A stretch of 64,000 nucleotides of DNA from Nocardia salmonicida NBRC 13393 (GCF_001613085.1 NZ_BDBR01000029.1:62001-126000), one strand, 5' to 3'; shown: positions 43,273-51,998, numbered from the stretch's first letter. Program-made: numbers and translations. Notes: generated by a model from the letters alone, not told the origin.

Positions 43273-44202
43273 GTGAGTACCAACACCACCGAACGCGAGC
43301 TCGGCCTGACCGAGTTCGACACCCTCGCGGCGCTGGAATCCGAGGCGATCCACATCTTCCGTGAGGTCGCGGGCGAATTCGAGCGCCCCGTGATCCTGTT
43401 CTCCGGCGGCAAGGACTCCACCGTCCTGCTGCACCTGGCACTCAAGGCCTTCTGGCCCGCGCCGCTGCCGTTCACGCTGCTGCACGTGGACACCGGGCAC
43501 AACCTCGACGAGGTGCTCGAGTTCCGCGACAAGGTGGTCGAGCGCTACGGCCTTCGCCTGCACGTCGCCTCGGTCGAGGAATACCTCGCTGACGGCCGCC
43601 TGACCGAACGCCCCGACGGCATCCGCAACCCGTTGCAGACCGTGCCGCTGCTCGACGCCATCACCGAACACCGCTTCGACGCCGTCTTCGGCGGCGGGCG
43701 CCGCGACGAGGAGCGTTCACGCGCAAAGGAGCGGATCTTCTCGCTGCGCAACGCCTTCGGCCAGTGGGACCCGAAGCGTCAGCGGCCCGAGCTGTGGAAC
43801 CTGTACAACGGCAAGCACGCCGCGGGTGAGCATGTGCGCGTGTTCCCACTGAGCAACTGGACCGAGCTCGATATCTGGCGCTACATCGCCCGCGAGGACA
43901 TCGACCTGGCGTCGATCTACTACGCACACGAGCGTCCGGTGTACTCGCGTGACGGCATGTGGATGACCCCCGGCGTGTGGGGCGGCCCGAACGAGAACGA
44001 GGTCCTGGAAACCCGTTCGGTGCGCTACCGCACCGTCGGCGACGGTTCCACCACCGGCGCCATCATCTCCGACGCCGCCGACAACCAGGCCATTCTGGCC
44101 GAGGTCGCGGCGTCCCGACTGACCGAACGCGGTGCGACCCGCGGCGACGACCGTGTGTCGGAAGCCGCCATGGAAGACCGCAAGCGCGAAGGCTATTTCT
44201 GA
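43273..44202 (+). CDS. cysD: Sulfate adenylyltransferase subunit 2
   Basis: The 309-residue small subunit of ATP sulfurylase makes APS from ATP and sulfate with GTP-hydrolysing CysN. PP-loop motif LFSGGKDST, then HVDTGHN, GGGRRDEERSRAKERIFS, and the C-terminus RVSEAAMEDRKREGYF are family hallmarks. GTG at 43273 is preferred: GGGAG is 7 nt upstream and the N-terminus then matches mycobacterial length. ATG at 43243 overlapping cysH is the alternative. The last 19 codons are repeated after its stop (44262-44318). Confidence 0.94.
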   Translation: MSTNTTERELGLTEFDTLAALESEAIHIFREVAGEFERPVILFSGGKDSTVLLHLALKAFWPAPLPFTLLHVDTGHNLDEVLEFRDKVVERYGLRLHVASVEEYLADGRLTERPDGIRNPLQTVPLLDAITEHRFDAVFGGGRRDEERSRAKERIFSLRNAFGQWDPKRQRPELWNLYNGKHAAGEHVRVFPLSNWTELDIWRYIAREDIDLASIYYAHERPVYSRDGMWMTPGVWGGPNENEVLETRSVRYRTVGDGSTTGAIISDAADNQAILAEVAASRLTERGATRGDDRVSEAAMEDRKREGYF

Positions 44203-44318
44203 TGCGTTCTGCGCTACTCACCAGACCGAACGCGGTGCACAGTGCCCGACTCGGGGCGAGCGACGACCGCGTGTCCGAGGCCGCCATGGAAGACCGCAAG
44301 CGAGAGGGTTATTTCTGA
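44203..44318 (+). repeat. Duplicated 3' end of cysD
   Basis: Between cysD and cysN a second copy of the cysD tail appears. Nineteen codons (44262-44318, DDRVSEAAMEDRKREGYF and stop) encode the same peptide as 44146-44202. The copies differ at 6 of 57 nt, all silent third positions. A 15-nt block at 44224 also repeats 44121. A 38-codon mini-ORF (ATG 44202 to stop 44318) is created, linked by TGATG junctions to both cysD and cysN. Likely a relic of an earlier cysD copy left by recombination. Confidence 0.85.
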
Positions 44319-45613
44319 TGTCCGACCTATTGAGGCTGGCCACCGCCGGTTCTGTCGACGATGGTAAGTCCACCCTGGTCGGACGCCTTCTCTACGACAC
44401 GAAGTCCGTGCTGGCCGATCAGATCGACGCCGTCACGCGCGCCTCGGTCGACCGTGGGCTGTCCACGCCTGACCTGTCGCTGCTCGTCGACGGTCTGCGC
44501 GCCGAGCGCGAGCAGGGCATCACCATCGACGTGGCGTACCGCTACTTCGCTACGCCCAAGCGGTCTTTCGTGCTCGCTGATACCCCGGGCCACGTGCAGT
44601 ACACGCGCAACACGGTCTCGGGCGCGTCCACCGCGCAGCTGGTGATTCTGCTGACCGACGCCCGCAAGGGCGTCATCGAGCAGACCCGTCGCCACGCGGC
44701 CGTGCTGGCGCTGCTCGGTGTGCCGCGTCTGGTGCTCGCGGTGAACAAGATCGATCTCGTCGACAATCCGGCCGAGGTGTTCGCCGAGATCTCCGCCGAG
44801 TTCAACGATCTCACCTCGAAGCTGGGCTGGGCCACCGAAGACGTCATCGAGATCCCGGTTTCGGCGCTGCACGGCGACAATATCGCCAGCCGCTCCGAGA
44901 ACACCCCGTACTACGACGGCCCCTCGCTGATCGAGCACCTGGAATCGGTTCCGGTGGACGCGGATTCGACCGGAACGCACGCGCTGGGTCTGCGTTTCCC
45001 CGTGCAGTACGTGATTCGCCCGCGCACCGCCGAGTACCCCGATTACCGGGGCTACGCGGGTCAGATCGCGGCGGGTTCGGTTTCGCCCGGTGACGAGATC
45101 GTGGTGCTGCCCTCGGGCAAGAAGACCACCGTCGAGCGCATCGACACCCCCGACGGCGAGCTGGCCGTGGCGCAGGTCGGGCGCAGCGTGACGCTGATCC
45201 TGGCCGACGAGGTCGACATCTCGCGTGGCGACATCATCGCCTCGGCGCACGACGCGCCGGAGCCCATCGACGCCTTCGACGCGACCGTGTGCTGGCTCGG
45301 CGACAAGGGTCTGCGTCCCGGCGCCCGGCTGCTGCTCAAGCACGGCGCCAAGACCACGCAGGCCATCGTCGGCGCGCTCGTGGAGCGGTTCGACGAGCAG
45401 ACGCTCACCGCGCAACCGAGCCCGGAATCGCTGGAGCTCAACGACATCGGTCGTGTCTCGCTGCGGCTGGCCGAGCCGATCCCGGCCGACGACTACCGCA
45501 CCAACCGGCACACCGGTTCGTTCCTCTTGATCGACCCCGCCGGTGGCAACACCCTCGCCGCCGGCCTGGTCGGCGACGTGCTGGCTACGGTCGAGGTCGG
45601 TACCGCGGTCTGA
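44318..45613 (+). CDS. cysN: Sulfate adenylyltransferase subunit 1 (GTPase)
   Basis: The 431-residue EF-Tu-like GTPase drives the CysD reaction. G1 is AGSVDDGKST, G3 DTPGHVQYT, G4 NKIDLVDNP. Beta-barrel domains II and III follow. It stops without the APS kinase (CysC) fusion found in M. tuberculosis CysNC, in keeping with direct APS reduction here. ATG at 44318 overlaps the duplicated cysD stop (TGATG). Confidence 0.94.
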   Translation: MSDLLRLATAGSVDDGKSTLVGRLLYDTKSVLADQIDAVTRASVDRGLSTPDLSLLVDGLRAEREQGITIDVAYRYFATPKRSFVLADTPGHVQYTRNTVSGASTAQLVILLTDARKGVIEQTRRHAAVLALLGVPRLVLAVNKIDLVDNPAEVFAEISAEFNDLTSKLGWATEDVIEIPVSALHGDNIASRSENTPYYDGPSLIEHLESVPVDADSTGTHALGLRFPVQYVIRPRTAEYPDYRGYAGQIAAGSVSPGDEIVVLPSGKKTTVERIDTPDGELAVAQVGRSVTLILADEVDISRGDIIASAHDAPEPIDAFDATVCWLGDKGLRPGARLLLKHGAKTTQAIVGALVERFDEQTLTAQPSPESLELNDIGRVSLRLAEPIPADDYRTNRHTGSFLLIDPAGGNTLAAGLVGDVLATVEVGTAV

Positions 45614-46545
45614 TGTATCGTCTGTCCGCCCCGCCGCGTGGCGCCGTTTCGGCGCCACGCGGCGCAGGCGGGCCCGCGTTGATCGCGGTCGCCCACGGCA
45701 GCCGTGATCCGCGTTCGGCGGCGACCATGGCGGCCGTGGTCGCCGAAGTCGCCGCCGCCCGGCCCGAAATCCCGGTTCGGTTGGCTTTCCTCGATCTCAG
45801 CGCCCCTTCGGTGGACGAGGTCGTCGACGATCTCGCCGCGCGGGGGCACACCGACGTGATCGTCGTTCCTCTCTTACTGGGCAACGCTTTTCACGCGCGT
45901 GTCGACCTCCCGGCGCTACTGGCCGATGCCACCCGTCGGCACTCTCGGCTACAACTCACCCAGGCACCTGTCCTCGGCCCCGATCCTCTGCTCATCTCGG
46001 CACTCGCCGATCGGGTCGCGACGGCATGCAGGCTCCCGTCACTTACTGCCCCGATGACGACGGATTCGCAACCGACGGTGCAGCTCTCAGCGGACCAAGG
46101 CTCGACGGCGACCGCACTTCACACCTCGGTGGGACCATCGTGGCTCGCGCCGCTGAGCGTGGTAACTCCCATGACCGGACCGATAGGTGGACCTTCGCTG
46201 GGGATCGCCGTCGCCGCTGTCGGATCGCGCGATGCCGCGGCCAATCGGCGGACCGCCGCCGTGGCGCGCCGACTGGCGGCCGTCACCGGCTGCCCGACCG
46301 AAATATGCTTCGCGACAGTCGAACCCGGCCTCGCTCCGGCCGTGGATCGACTGCGCGCTCGCGGTGCGGAACGAATTGTCGTCGCGCCGTGGTTCTTGGC
46401 GCCGGGGCTGCTGACCGATCGGCTGGTCGCCACCGCGCCCGAGGTCGTGCATGCCGACGTCATCGGTGCGCACACCGCGCTGGTCGACGTGATCTGGACC
46501 CGTTACGACGACGGCGTCGCCGCCGATCTCGATCTCTCCGCCTGA
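45613..46545 (+). CDS. Sirohydrochlorin chelatase
   Basis: The 310-residue CbiX/SirB-type chelatase inserts Fe2+ (or Co2+) into sirohydrochlorin. Two CbiX-like halves are visible: the first with catalytic His in VAHGSRDPRSAATM and VPLLLGNAFHARVDLP, the second with AVGSRDAAANRRT and VVAPWFLAPGLLTDR. Loss of the His in the second half suggests one active site. Its place after cysN supplies siroheme for SirA; Rv2393 (che1) occupies the same slot. TGATG overlap with cysN. Confidence 0.9.
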   Translation: MYRLSAPPRGAVSAPRGAGGPALIAVAHGSRDPRSAATMAAVVAEVAAARPEIPVRLAFLDLSAPSVDEVVDDLAARGHTDVIVVPLLLGNAFHARVDLPALLADATRRHSRLQLTQAPVLGPDPLLISALADRVATACRLPSLTAPMTTDSQPTVQLSADQGSTATALHTSVGPSWLAPLSVVTPMTGPIGGPSLGIAVAAVGSRDAAANRRTAAVARRLAAVTGCPTEICFATVEPGLAPAVDRLRARGAERIVVAPWFLAPGLLTDRLVATAPEVVHADVIGAHTALVDVIWTRYDDGVAADLDLSA

Positions 46546-46800
46546 TTCCAGCGCGATCCCGGCTGCAGACTTCCCCACGAGTCTTAGCTCGACCGTGTTC
46601 TATGCCGAACCGCGGAGGCGAGTGCGAGGCCATCCAAGTCCTCCCACGACCCGCTTCGCCCCTCTGATGGACACCGTCGGCAGCAGGGCGGCTCGTACCG
46701 AGGCCCCCATTCACAGAGCAGCTTGTAGCGCGGCTGATCTATAGCCCCGAGCGTTCGGCACTCCAGTGCCGCAGCTCACATGCCTCCACCTCTTTACTGC

Positions 46801-46817
46801 ATACCCCCCTGGGGTAT
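46801..46817 (+). promoter_or_regulatory. CsoR-type copper operator
   Basis: ATACCCC-CCT-GGGGTAT is a perfect 7-bp dyad, closely matching the TACCC...GGGTA operators of CsoR-family Cu(I) repressors. It lies 41 nt upstream of the His-rich gene and probably overlaps its promoter. A second dyad CGGCACT-CC-AGTGCCG is at 46756-46771. The remaining 200 bp of the 313-bp gap before it shows nothing recognisable. Confidence 0.65.
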
Positions 46818-46858
46818 ATGTTGAAGTCAACGCACAGCGAACCGAGAGAGGCGAAACA

Positions 46859-47794
46859 ATGACCACCCACGCCCACGCCGGACACACCGACCACGCCGCT
46901 ACCGCAGCCGAGCCCGCACACGGCGATCACCTGAACCACACCGCTCACCGCACCCCTGCCGACAACCACGACCACGGCCGACATGTGGCCACCGAGCAAG
47001 TCACGCACGCGCACGCAGGACATGCAGCCGGTCACGCCGGGCACGATGCGGGCTCACCCGGCGGACTGCAGATCACCCAGGACGGATACACGCTCGATCT
47101 CGATACCGCGATCGCCGAACCGGGCAGGATCGACTTCCGGTTTCGGATCCTCGGACCAGACGGATCAGCCGTGACCGAGTTCGACACGATTCACGATCGG
47201 GAACTGCACCTGATCGTGGCGCGACGGGAGTTGACCGGGTTCTGGCACGTACATCCGCAGCGGGAAGCGGACGGCACCTGGGCGATCCAGCTGGAACTGC
47301 CAGAGGCGGGGGCTTACCGGGTGTTCACCGATATCGCCCCGCGGGCACTCGGCCGGACGATCACGATCGGCGCGGACCTGGCCATCGCCGGACACTATGC
47401 GCCACAACCCGTTCCAGAGGTAGCTCGCGTCACCGAGGTCGACGGCTACGAGGTGACCGTAGACGGCGAGTTGCGCACCGAGGGCGATCTGTTGACGCTC
47501 ACCGTGCGCAAGAACGGCGAGCCGGTCACCGATCTACAGCCCTACCTGGCAGCTTTCGGCCACCTCGTCATCCTTCGCGCGGGAGACCTCGCCTACGTCC
47601 ACGTGCACCCCAACGGCGCACCCGGCGACGGCGTCACCCCCTCGGGCCCCGAAATCACCTTCCACACAGCAGTTCCCGGCCCCGGTACCTATCGACTGTT
47701 CCTCGATTTCGAACACGACGACGCCGTCCGCACCGCCGCCTTCACTCTCACCACCGCTCCCCAGCACGCCCCCGCTCACAACCACCACCAATGA
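46859..47794 (+). CDS. Histidine-rich metal-binding protein, probably copper-responsive
   Basis: The 311-residue protein has no signal peptide or membrane segment. The first 62 residues contain 16 histidines in HxH, HxxH and DH patterns, a clear metal-chelating arm; the C-terminus ends HAPAHNHHQ. The middle holds two beta-sandwich-like segments with VHVHPNGAP and HVHPQREADG. The copper-type operator upstream suggests control by a CsoR that is not in this window. Homologs often sit beside copper ATPases and chaperones; here it is alone. Cytosolic copper sequestration is inferred. ATG at 46859. Confidence 0.7.
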   Translation: MTTHAHAGHTDHAATAAEPAHGDHLNHTAHRTPADNHDHGRHVATEQVTHAHAGHAAGHAGHDAGSPGGLQITQDGYTLDLDTAIAEPGRIDFRFRILGPDGSAVTEFDTIHDRELHLIVARRELTGFWHVHPQREADGTWAIQLELPEAGAYRVFTDIAPRALGRTITIGADLAIAGHYAPQPVPEVARVTEVDGYEVTVDGELRTEGDLLTLTVRKNGEPVTDLQPYLAAFGHLVILRAGDLAYVHVHPNGAPGDGVTPSGPEITFHTAVPGPGTYRLFLDFEHDDAVRTAAFTLTTAPQHAPAHNHHQ

Positions 47795-47843
47795 TCCCGG
47801 CCGTACCCACGCACCACACGGGCTCATCACACCGAGCACAGGC

Positions 47844-47873
47844 GGCGCCGCTACCCTCACCGGTGGCGGCGCC
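47844..47873 (+). terminator. Hairpin terminator after the His-rich gene
   Basis: A 12-bp stem (GGCGCCGCTACC with GGTGGCGGCGCC, one G-U pair) and a 6-nt loop lie 50 nt after the stop codon, followed by GTTCTGTT. The rest of 47795-48138 shows no gene. Confidence 0.6.
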
Positions 47874-48138
47874 GTTCTGTTCCGCCTCCCCGTCGGAGCA
47901 GTGTCATCTCCCGCTGCGGCCCGACCACCCTGGAATCCCCAGCCATCACTATCGCAGAACTCCGCGCCGCGTATTCCGGCCGGAATCAGGCGCCACCTCG
48001 GCAACATGGGCGAGCTCGCCAGTGCCCGGCGAGTGGCCCATACTCTCCGGAATCACTGACCGAAGCGGGTCGACGAAGCAGCGTTTCCCGTCGCGTCAGA
48101 GCTGAATACGCGCGCCGACATACCGCGAGAGCGCCCGG

Positions 48139-48771
48139 CTAGGCCCCACTCGCCGCGTCCGACAACAAGCGGGTCGCGATGGTGCGGGCCGCCTTGACGC
48201 GGGTCGAGTCACCGGTCTGGCGGGCGATATTGGCGGCGCTCACGATCGCATCCAGCTCGAAGACCAGCAGGTCGGGGTCGACGGCGGCGAGTTCGCCCAT
48301 GGCTTGGGCCTTGCGGACCTCGTCGGCAAGGAAGGACAGCCAGCTGTCGTGGTCGGCGACGACGGCGTCGCGCACGGGGCCGGGCTTGCTGCTGAATTCG
48401 GTGAGGGTGGCCACCCGGAAACAGCCGCCGGGGAAGGGGGGATTCTCGATGTGGGCGAACCAGCCGTCGATCATCGCGCGGACCCGGGTTCCGCCGCGCG
48501 GGGTGCGCAGACCGGGGGCGATGACTCGTTCGATGAAGATGTCGCGGCCTGCCTGGACGGCGGCGAGTTGCAGGGCCTCCTTGGTGCCGAAGAGGGTGGC
48601 GATGCCGCTTTTACTGATGCCGAGGTCGATGGCGAGTCGGCCGATGCTGAGGCCGTCGAGGCCTTCGACAGAAGCGAGTTCGGCGGCGCGACGGGCGATG
48701 GTGGCGCGGGCGCGGGCGCCCTTGGCCAACCGCTGGTCGCTCGGTTCCGTCAGCTGGGTCATAGGAATCAT
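48139..48771 (-). CDS. TetR-family regulator of the adjacent MFS transporter
   Basis: This TetR-type regulator of about 210 residues has the head ARATIARRAAELASVEGLDGLSIGRLAIDLGISKSGIATLFGTKEAL. The C-terminal ligand domain contains a NPPFPGGCF segment as in TetR regulators of the YcdC/AcrR-like kind. ATG at 48771 (GGTGG upstream) or 48762 may start. It is divergent from the MFS gene, with repeated operators between them, so it should repress the transporter. Confidence 0.85.
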   Translation of the reverse strand: MIPMTQLTEPSDQRLAKGARARATIARRAAELASVEGLDGLSIGRLAIDLGISKSGIATLFGTKEALQLAAVQAGRDIFIERVIAPGLRTPRGGTRVRAMIDGWFAHIENPPFPGGCFRVATLTEFSSKPGPVRDAVVADHDSWLSFLADEVRKAQAMGELAAVDPDLLVFELDAIVSAANIARQTGDSTRVKAARTIATRLLSDAASGA

Positions 48772-48795
48772 TGTTCCACCGCGGGGTTGCAAAGG

Positions 48796-48838
48796 CGAAC
48801 GATCGGTCGTACTTTTATTTACGAACGATCGTACGTTC
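48796..48838. promoter_or_regulatory. Two operator copies between TetR and MFS genes
   Basis: CGAACGATCGGTCGTAC (48796-48812) and CGAACGATCGTACGTTC (48822-48838) share their first 10 bases in direct orientation, 26 bp start to start. Each is an imperfect palindrome around GATC. They flank an AT-rich TTTTATTT stretch likely to hold a -10. The divergent TetR protein is the expected ligand. Confidence 0.6.
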
Positions 48839-48865
48839 TTATTTCTCCCCCGCAAAGGACTCCGC

Positions 48866-50284
48866 ATGACCGACGTGTCAGCTCGGCCCGAAGATCCGCT
48901 CGACACCGCGACTCCCGACTCCAGCGCCGCGGGCCGCACCCTCGCAGTCGCCGCAGGTGCCGCATTCATCGCCTTCCTCGATCTCTCCGTCGTCAATATC
49001 GCGTTCCCGACGATCGCCCTGAGTTATCCCGGCACCTCCACCGGCACGCTGACCTGGATCGTCAGCGGCTACGCGATCGGGTTCGCCGCCCTACTCACCC
49101 CGGCCGGTCGCATCGCCGACGCCCTCGGCCGTCGGCGTCTGTTCGCCCTGGCACTGGCCGGATTCGCCGTCACGTCACTGCTGTGCGGGCTCTCGCCCGG
49201 CGCGAACTGGCTCATCGCGGGACGAGTTCTGCAGGGCATCGCAGCGGCATTCATGGTGCCCGCGGCGCTCGGACTGGTCTTGGAGGCCACGCCTCGGGCA
49301 AAGATCGGCGCCGCCATCGGCGCCTGGTCGGCGGCCGGCGGGTTCGCGGCGGTGGTCGGTCCGGCGCTCGGTGGCGCGTTGGTCGAGGTGTTCGGCTGGC
49401 GTGCGGTCTTCCTGATCAACGTGCCGATCGCCGTGGCGTTGATCGTGCCGGGGTTGCGACTGCCCGGCGGCGACAAGGCTGCGGGCGAGGCGGCGCTGCC
49501 CGATCCGCTCGGCACGCTCGCCATCGCGATCGGACTCGGCGCGATCGTCGCCGCCGTCACCGAAGGTCAGTCATGGGGTTGGACCGCGCCCGGCACGCTA
49601 GTCGCCTTGCTCGGCGGTAGCGCGTTGACGGTGTTCGCGTTGGTTCGCTCGCGTCGACATACCAACCCCGCGGTCGCCGTCCAGCTCTGGCGTGAGCGGC
49701 AATTCGCGCTCGCCAACGCGGGTTCGTTCCTGTTCGGCGCGTCGATGTTCGCGTGGCTGCTGGCCGGGCCGCTCTTCCTGAACGCGATCTGGGGCTACTC
49801 CGTACTCGAGTCGGCGGCGGCGCTGACCGTCGGCGCCGTGGCATCGATGGTGACCGCCGTTGTCACCGGACGGATCACGACTCCGCGTGGCCAACGGTGG
49901 GTGGGAGTGCTCGGTGCACTGATGTCGACGGCCGCGCTGGCCTGGATGAGCACCGACGCCTTCGGGCCCGAACCCGCGCTGTGGACGGCGTGGATTCCCG
50001 CCGGCGTGCTCGGTGGCGGCGGGATCGGCATCGTCGTGACGGTGCTCGGCACAGCGGCGGCGAATTCTGTTCCACCGCAGCAGTTCGCGGCGGGCATCGG
50101 GATGAACGTCACCGCTCGCCAGGTGGGCGGCGCGCTCGGCATCGCCGTACTGGCGGCGATCTTCTCGGCGACCTCCGACGACCCACTCAGCGGTTTCCAC
50201 ATCCTGTTCGCCGTGTGCGCGGGGATCAATATCGCCGTCGCTGTGGTACTCGCCTTGCCCGCACAGGCCCGTTCGACCGACTGA
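48866..50284 (+). CDS. MFS drug-efflux transporter, DHA2/EmrB-QacA type
   Basis: The 472-residue transporter has about 14 membrane helices. Motif A-like GRIADALGRRRLFALAL follows helix 2 and motif C is present in GGFAAVVGPALGGALVE of helix 5; motif D1-like LDLSVVNIAFPTI lies in helix 1. These mark the 14-helix DHA2 proton-antiporter family. ATG at 48866. It shares a divergent promoter with a TetR regulator and is followed 14 nt later by an SGNH hydrolase gene, so it may export, and the hydrolase modify, the same compound. Confidence 0.92.
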   Translation: MTDVSARPEDPLDTATPDSSAAGRTLAVAAGAAFIAFLDLSVVNIAFPTIALSYPGTSTGTLTWIVSGYAIGFAALLTPAGRIADALGRRRLFALALAGFAVTSLLCGLSPGANWLIAGRVLQGIAAAFMVPAALGLVLEATPRAKIGAAIGAWSAAGGFAAVVGPALGGALVEVFGWRAVFLINVPIAVALIVPGLRLPGGDKAAGEAALPDPLGTLAIAIGLGAIVAAVTEGQSWGWTAPGTLVALLGGSALTVFALVRSRRHTNPAVAVQLWRERQFALANAGSFLFGASMFAWLLAGPLFLNAIWGYSVLESAAALTVGAVASMVTAVVTGRITTPRGQRWVGVLGALMSTAALAWMSTDAFGPEPALWTAWIPAGVLGGGGIGIVVTVLGTAAANSVPPQQFAAGIGMNVTARQVGGALGIAVLAAIFSATSDDPLSGFHILFAVCAGINIAVAVVLALPAQARSTD

Positions 50285-50298
50285 ACCAGGAGATCGAC

Positions 50299-50994
50299 AT
50301 GTCTTCCAGCACACCACTGTCCGTAGGATTCGCCGTCGAGGCCGAGGACCCGCTGGTGCCGGCGCCGGAGCAGATCTCCGCACTTCTCGCGGGGGCACCG
50401 TGGCAGCGTTTCGCGGTGCTCGGCGATTCCATCGCGGCGGGGACCGGGGATCGGAGCCCCGGTTACGCCCCGACCGGCTGGGCCGACCGGGTCGCGGCGA
50501 ACCTCGCCTCGGTGAATCCCACACTGGCCTACCGCAATACGGGCCGTATCGGTGCGACCAGCGGCCAGGTCATCGACCGGCAACTGTCCGAAATCCTGGA
50601 TTTCGCACCGGATCTCGTGCATGTCAGCTGCGGCGGCAACGATCTGTTCACGGCCGGCGGCAATGTCGATCAGCTGCGGGAGAATCTGTCGACGATTTTC
50701 ACCGCGCTGGCCGCCACCGGGGCACAGCTGTCGATTTTCACGATGGCCGACGTGTGGGACGTCGAACGGATGGCGCCGATGCGACCCATGCGGTCACAGA
50801 TGATGGTGCTCAACGAGGTGCTGCGGGCGGTGGCCGACGAGTTCGATGCGGTAGTCACCGAATTCTGGACGCATCCACTGCGGTCGCGACCCGAGTTGAT
50901 GAGCGCCGATCTCATCCACTTCACCACGAGCGGGCACGCGGTCGTGGCCGGTGAGGTGGCCAGGTCGCTGGCCGCGCGCATCGACAGGGCGTAG
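50299..50994 (+). CDS. SGNH/GDSL-family hydrolase
   Basis: The 231-residue soluble hydrolase carries block I FAVLGDSIAAGTGD (Ser nucleophile), block III VHVSCGGNDLF with Gly-Asn-Asp and a C-terminal block V SADLIHFTTSGHAVVAGEV (Asp and His). No signal peptide, so cytosolic. AGGAG precedes ATG 50299. Probably co-transcribed with the MFS gene; ester substrate unknown. Confidence 0.88.
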   Translation: MSSSTPLSVGFAVEAEDPLVPAPEQISALLAGAPWQRFAVLGDSIAAGTGDRSPGYAPTGWADRVAANLASVNPTLAYRNTGRIGATSGQVIDRQLSEILDFAPDLVHVSCGGNDLFTAGGNVDQLRENLSTIFTALAATGAQLSIFTMADVWDVERMAPMRPMRSQMMVLNEVLRAVADEFDAVVTEFWTHPLRSRPELMSADLIHFTTSGHAVVAGEVARSLAARIDRA

Positions 50995-51013
50995 TGGACG
51001 CACCGCCCAACAC

Positions 51014-51952
51014 TCACTCGTTGTCGCGCACCAATCGAGTGCCGAGTGTTACCAGTTCTGATCTGACCTCGGCGGGGCCGACGACCTCGATGTCCCCGGC
51101 CCAGCCCGCCAGCTGCCGGGCGAGCATTTTCGCGGTGTCGGCGGTGATCCGCGCTCGCACCCGGCCGTCCGGGGCCGGGCCGAGCAGGGTGCAATTGCGA
51201 CCCTGCTGGTCGGCCAGGATGGGGGCGAGACCGGCGGAGACGAGGACCGTCGCGGCGACGGCGGCGCGACGGCCCTCCATCCGCTCGACAATCCGCGACC
51301 ACTGCGCCTGAAGATCGAAATCTGCTGGGCGGTCAGCTGTTTCATCGAGGGTGACCACCTCGACGACACGGTCCAGCCGGAAGGTGCGCTGCCCGCGTTC
51401 GGTGCCCGCGACGAGGTACCAGACCGTTTCCTTCTCGACCAGGCCCCATGGATCGATCGTGCGGACCGTGCGTTCACCCTTGCTCAGATAGTCGATGCGG
51501 ACGCGGCGGCGTTCTACCACCGCTCGTTGCACAGTCTCGAGCACCGCGGGTGCTTGCGGGTCGGGGCGCCCCCAGCGGGCCGGATCGACGACGACGGCGT
51601 CGGCCGCGGCGGCCGCATCGGCACGGAAGGTGTGCGGGAGGGCCCGAACCAGTTTGCGAAGCGCCGACTTCAGTTCGGGCGCGGCCTGAGCCGCCGGACC
51701 CGCGAGCAGGAACAGCGCCCTTGTCTCCCCCGCCGTGAGTCCGGACAAATCTGTGCGTGCGCCGCCGATCAGCGACCAGCCACCCCCGCGACCAGATTGC
51801 GGGTAGACCGGGATGCCCGCGGCCGACAAGGCCTCCAGGTCGCGCCGGGCCGTCGCCACCGAGACTTCGAGCTCGGTGGCGACCTGGGCGGCTGTCACCC
51901 GCCCGCGCGCCTGCATCAACAACAGGGTCGCTACCAATCTATCGGCTCGCAT
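51014..51952 (-). CDS. WYL-domain transcriptional regulator (YafY-like)
   Basis: The 312-residue regulator has an N-terminal DeoR-like winged helix (ADRLVATLLLMQARGRVTAAQVATELEVSVATARRDLEALSAAGIPVYPQSGRGGG). A WYL domain (about 140-230; RVRIDYLSKGERTVRTIDPWGLVEKETVWYLVAG) and a C-terminal WCX extension follow. WYL domains bind nucleic acids or nucleotides. It is divergent from a VOC-family gene with an 11-bp perfect dyad between them, suggesting it controls that gene and itself. ATG at 51952. Confidence 0.9.
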   Translation of the reverse strand: MRADRLVATLLLMQARGRVTAAQVATELEVSVATARRDLEALSAAGIPVYPQSGRGGGWSLIGGARTDLSGLTAGETRALFLLAGPAAQAAPELKSALRKLVRALPHTFRADAAAAADAVVVDPARWGRPDPQAPAVLETVQRAVVERRRVRIDYLSKGERTVRTIDPWGLVEKETVWYLVAGTERGQRTFRLDRVVEVVTLDETADRPADFDLQAQWSRIVERMEGRRAAVAATVLVSAGLAPILADQQGRNCTLLGPAPDGRVRARITADTAKMLARQLAGWAGDIEVVGPAEVRSELVTLGTRLVRDNE

Positions 51953-51971
51953 ACTCGGCAATTCTGCCGAA

Positions 51972-51998
51972 CAAAGTGCTCATTCGGTGAGCACTTTG
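51972..51998. promoter_or_regulatory. Perfect 11-bp dyad, probable WYL-regulator operator
   Basis: CAAAGTGCTCA and TGAGCACTTTG flank TTCGG. The dyad begins 20 nt upstream of the WYL regulator start and lies 49 nt upstream of the VOC start, so it covers both promoters. The exact symmetry is high for this genome. Confidence 0.7.

Noticed and set aside
44327..45658. 443-residue minus-strand frame
   Set aside because: Antisense to cysN; no domain.
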